Source: Merluccius polli (Eukaryota; Chordata; Actinopteri; Gadiformes; Merlucciidae). From it: a stretch of DNA of 64,000 nt. This document shows, in pieces, positions 62,601-64,000 of the stretch; position 1 is the stretch's first letter, and the number at the start of each line of letters is the position of its first letter. The translations under genes were made by a program, and so were the position numbers. The stretch is taken from NCBI GenBank assembly GCA_030340625.1, contig JAOPHQ010001135.1, forward strand, positions 411,501 to 475,500, written 5' to 3'. Under the pieces are notes generated by a model. That model was not told where the DNA came from. It was given only the letters and a program-made list of their open reading frames with translations, and made no database searches.

Positions 62601-62699
62601 GCTGGACAGTTGACCACTCGGTGGTTCTCGCCCCCGCAGTACAGGCAAAGGTTTGAGGTAAAGCGGCGCCGGCGTTCCTCTGGAGTGAGGGTAGAGCAA
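59601..62699 (-). CDS. Gypsy D Pol: protease, RT, RNase H, integrase
   Basis: 1032 codons, open without interruption until the slip near 59690, so its last ~30 codons are out of frame. It is in the -1 frame relative to gag and overlaps it. Protease has 'ALVDSGADANIMDSEL'. RT has 'RPCIDFRGLNDITIKNRY', 'FTKLDLRNAYHLVRMREG' and the catalytic 'FVYLDDILIFSRD'. RNase H has 'VVEVDASDIGVGAVLSQ' and 'VWTDHKNLEYIR'. The integrase zinc region is 'HLACHPGGNRTFRQL', with core Asp in 'SLDFVTGLPPSGG', Asp in 'SDRGPQFAS' and Glu in 'NGQSERFNQEL'. All catalytic residues are present. It is closely related to Gypsy A pol but clearly a different family. Confidence 0.93.
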   Translation of the reverse strand: MLYPHSRGTPAPLYLKPLPVLRGREPPSGQLSSKSQSSSGVGGVLVSSACVQPPVTRKPLLQVRLLLPNSPHTLSALVDSGADANIMDSELAHQLGIGRHRLSTPVPARALDGHLLGTVTHISAPVTMHLSGNHQEAIQFHLLRSPGLPLILGYPWLLQHNPHFDWETGVILEWGRECHQTCLRGAIIPPSPESPDSIPDLSNVPASYHGFREVFNKSKATSLPPHRPYDCAIDLLPGTAPPKGRLYSLSAPERKSMETYINDSLAAGIIRPSSSPAGAGFFFVGKKDGSLRPCIDFRGLNDITIKNRYPLPLLSSAFELLQGATIFTKLDLRNAYHLVRMREGDEWKTAFNTPTGHYEYLVMPFGLTNAPAVFQALVNDILRDMLNIFVFVYLDDILIFSRDMPEHVRHVQLVLRRLLENSLFIKAEKCEFHARSVSFLGYIVAEGSIQMDPAKVSAVTSWPAPESRKKLQQFLGFANFYRRFIRNYSKVASPLTALTSTKVHYRWTPEADQAFRTLKARFTSAPILQMPDPDRQFVVEVDASDIGVGAVLSQCAAGDGKLHPCAFFSRRLTPAEQNYDIGNRELLAVKLALEEWRQWLEGASTPFLVWTDHKNLEYIRTAKRLNPRQSRWSLFFTRFNFTLSYRPGSRNAKPDALSRVFQKDEAPVEEPAPVLPSSCIVAALTWDIERRVRDAIRDQPGPSACPNDCLFVPDQLRSQVIQWGHDSHLACHPGGNRTFRQLSQRFWWPSMRTDIQDYVRACRTCSQNKTPSRPPAGLLQPLPVPRRPWSHLSLDFVTGLPPSGGNTVILTIVDRFSKMAHFVPLPKLPSAKETAQVVLEQVFRIHGLPKDIVSDRGPQFASVFWKEFCRLIGATASLTSGFHPQSNGQSERFNQELEKSLRCMASRNPRSWSQQLLWVEYAHNSLPSSATGLSPFHCVYGYPPPLFASQEPNVSCPSALALVRRCRRTWSQARTTLLRSVASYVAGANRRRIPAPTYRVGQRYGSPPRIFRSEGSPASWHPGTSARFLWRG

Positions 62700-63610
62700 C
62701 CAATCTCCATGGGTTCGGGCTGGCTGGTATGTGTCAACTGGGGAGGCGAGGCTCCGGGGTAGAACAGGGCCGGCGAAAAGCCATTCCGATTGCGGACGGG
62801 GCGTGGAATTTGGCGCCCCTTCTCTCGTCGACGGGTCTGTATCCGGCGGTCGATACGAACCACCAGAGCGATGGCGTCGTCGAGGGTCGTGGGTAAGTCG
62901 TATGAGACCAACTCGTCCTTGATGTACTCTGCCAAACTATGAAGGAAGGCGTTCACCACGGCTACCGTATTCCACGTGCTGCGTCTGGCCAGGGTCCGGA
63001 ATTCAATGGAGAAGTCAGCGACAGTGCGATTGCCCTGCCGGATTGTTAGGAGTTCTTGGGATGCATCTGCCGTTGTTGAACCCAGATCGAACACCTTTTT
63101 CATTTCTGTCTCGAAGGCCTCGAAGGTGGCACAGGCTGGGGTTTGTTGCTCGAACTCTGCTGCTCCCCAGAGACGAGCCCGACCCGTCAGATGGGTAATG
63201 GCGAATCCAACCTTGGCCTCCTCCAAGGCGAAGGTTCTGGGTTGCAGCGAGAACAGGAGTTTGCAGTTGGTCAAGAAGGGCCGGACCTGGTCTGGGTCGC
63301 CATTGAAGCGCTCCAGGTCTCCAATCCTGGGTTCTGGGTTCGATGGTCCGGGAGCTGGAGCCGTAGACACCTGGGCTGGAGCGTTGTGCGCTGGAGCGCT
63401 GGGGGCTGGTTGGGGTGATGCAGTAGAGGGAGCTCTCAAGATTGTAAGGGCCTCAAGCACCTGGGCCAGTTGCTCTTGTTGTTGCTGGAGTTGTCGTTGA
63501 TGCTGATGGCCGAGCTGAATCAAAGACGCGACGTCGCCAGTCATTCGGGAAACCTCCCCCTCTGCACGTTGCAGGCGGTCCAGGGCTGATGGTTCGTTCG
63601 CTGATTCCAT
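62576..63610 (-). CDS. Gypsy D Gag
   Basis: 344 codons from ATG 63610 (MESANEPSALDRLQ), just after the self-priming site. A coiled coil with a Gln run ('QLQQQQEQLAQVLEAL') spans residues 30-60, then a Pro/Ala-rich linker. The capsid core follows ('RFNGDPDQVRPFLTNCKLL', 'FETEMKKVFDLG', 'ADFSIEFRTLARRSTW'), and a CCHC knuckle 'CLYCGGENHRVVNCP' near residue 325. No stop is present. It would assemble the retrotransposon particle and bind its RNA. Confidence 0.92.
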   Translation of the reverse strand: MESANEPSALDRLQRAEGEVSRMTGDVASLIQLGHQHQRQLQQQQEQLAQVLEALTILRAPSTASPQPAPSAPAHNAPAQVSTAPAPGPSNPEPRIGDLERFNGDPDQVRPFLTNCKLLFSLQPRTFALEEAKVGFAITHLTGRARLWGAAEFEQQTPACATFEAFETEMKKVFDLGSTTADASQELLTIRQGNRTVADFSIEFRTLARRSTWNTVAVVNAFLHSLAEYIKDELVSYDLPTTLDDAIALVVRIDRRIQTRRREKGRQIPRPVRNRNGFSPALFYPGASPPQLTHTSQPEPMEIGCSTLTPEERRRRFTSNLCLYCGGENHRVVNCPAKAKAHQA

Positions 63611-63614
63611 GGTG

Positions 63615-63624
63615 GTCAGATCGT
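63615..63624 (-). promoter_or_regulatory. Self-priming primer-binding site of Gypsy D
   Basis: Just inside the 5' LTR, minus-strand ACGATCTGAC is the exact complement of minus-strand LTR sequence GTCAGATCGT (plus-strand 58761-58770 of the other LTR), which lies where the transcript should begin. It is the same arrangement as in Gypsy A. Confidence 0.7.
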
Positions 63625-63626
63625 AC

Positions 63627-64000
63627 TGTCAGGTACGAGACGGAGGAACCAAGTGCGTTCGAACCCAGAAGGGTATTTATTGAATTTAGGGAAAGGGGAG
63701 TGGGAAGGAGAAGTGTTCAGAGTTCTGGGCGTCCAAGGGTTCCAGGGGGTCCCAGGTGCTGTGTGTGTGTGTGTGCCTCCCCAGGGAAGTGGGAAGCAAA
63801 TCCTGGAGCTGGAGAATCCGGGAGGTCCTGGGGAAAACACACACACAACAACAGCAGGTGAAAGCAAGGCAGTGGCACAGTTCAGGGCAAATCCAAGTCA
63901 AAAGAGTCAAGCAGAAGGCAGGTCGAAATTACCGGGGCAGAAGAGAGATCGGAGTCGAAGACAAAGGCAGGTCGGGTTTCCGGGATGGGAGAACAGGGCA
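63627..64000 (-). repeat. Gypsy D 5' LTR, partial (minus-strand sense)
   Basis: 374 bases matching 58315-58688; the remaining ~249 bases lie beyond the window. Confidence 0.93.

Larger units (their letters stand above)
58315..64000 (-). mobile_element. Gypsy D: Tf1/sushi-type chromodomain retrotransposon (runs off the window)
   Basis: The minus-strand element has a complete 3' LTR (58315-58937) and a partial 5' LTR (63627-64000). The shared 374 bases show no difference that I can see. TGTCATG begins and CCTGACA ends the LTR in element sense. A C-rich run on the plus strand (58940-58952) is the polypurine tract. It inserted 17 bp downstream of the splice donor at 58298. The right TSD is outside the window. 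The layout parallels Gypsy A: overlapping gag and pol, chromodomain, self-priming signal. Confidence 0.95.

Noticed and set aside
1..64000. CRISPR arrays, operons, rRNA genes, plasmid or phage modules
   Set aside because: Nothing of the kind is visible; tandem repeats present are microsatellites or transposon repeats, and genes have introns.

Overview
The window looks like a transposon-dense stretch of a teleost (ray-finned fish) nuclear genome. The evidence is a multi-exon gene of a fish-like type with GT-AG introns, and nearly all major classes of fish transposable elements: chromodomain Ty3/Gypsy of the Tf1/sushi type, a PNMA-type Gypsy, Gmr1, BEL/Pao, an endogenous retrovirus, Harbinger, a Zisupton-like (KDZ) element, hAT elements, and a TA-target DNA transposon I cannot place. 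There are no bacterial operons or CRISPR arrays. Annotation rests on reading ORFs, splice signals, terminal repeats and target-site duplications (TSDs) by eye.

Layout. 1-6077: an LTR remnant, a tRNA-Ala-like relic, 'caagatggcggcc' repeats, a non-autonomous DNA transposon, and a foldback region containing a solo LTR. 6078-41206: one five-layer nest. A Tf1/sushi Gypsy ('Gypsy A', TSD ACTCC) is split in its RT by a Harbinger element (8501-38205, TSD CAG). The Harbinger transposase ORF is split by a Zisupton-like KDZ element (9427-36948, TSD GGTTTTCT). The KDZ element carries a retroviral LTR element (17969-35473, TSD GTGT). That element holds an intact TA-target transposon (22169-25367) and, in its 3' LTR, a PNMA-type Gypsy ('Gypsy B', 26268-35111, TSD CTTG). 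LTR divergence falls inwards, about 7 differences in Gypsy A, 1 in the ERV and none seen in Gypsy B, which agrees with the nesting order.

41207-49540: a MITE, then a BEL/Pao remnant whose 5' LTR appears to be interrupted by a Gmr1 element (42153-47107), recognised by integrase lying upstream of reverse transcriptase. 49700-58297: a spliced plus-strand gene. One large intron holds a hAT transposon (51305-56338), itself carrying a second hAT-like element (54643-56139). Its last visible intron holds a second Tf1/sushi Gypsy ('Gypsy D', 58315 to beyond the window end), 17 bp after a splice donor.

How the genes work together. Each autonomous element carries its own mobility enzymes: gag, protease, RT, RNase H and integrase for the LTR elements, and a DDE-type transposase for the DNA elements. 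Most are broken by single small lesions (one stop, 1-nt deletions, 7-bp and 14-bp duplications, a 14-G tract), so they decayed recently. The clearest candidate for something undescribed is the intact intronless 796-815 aa protein at 22671-25118 in its long-TIR, TA-flanked element. Next is the ~10 kb KDZ element, whose transposase is fused to a SUMO-protease-like domain and which also holds a truncated CXC-motif gene.
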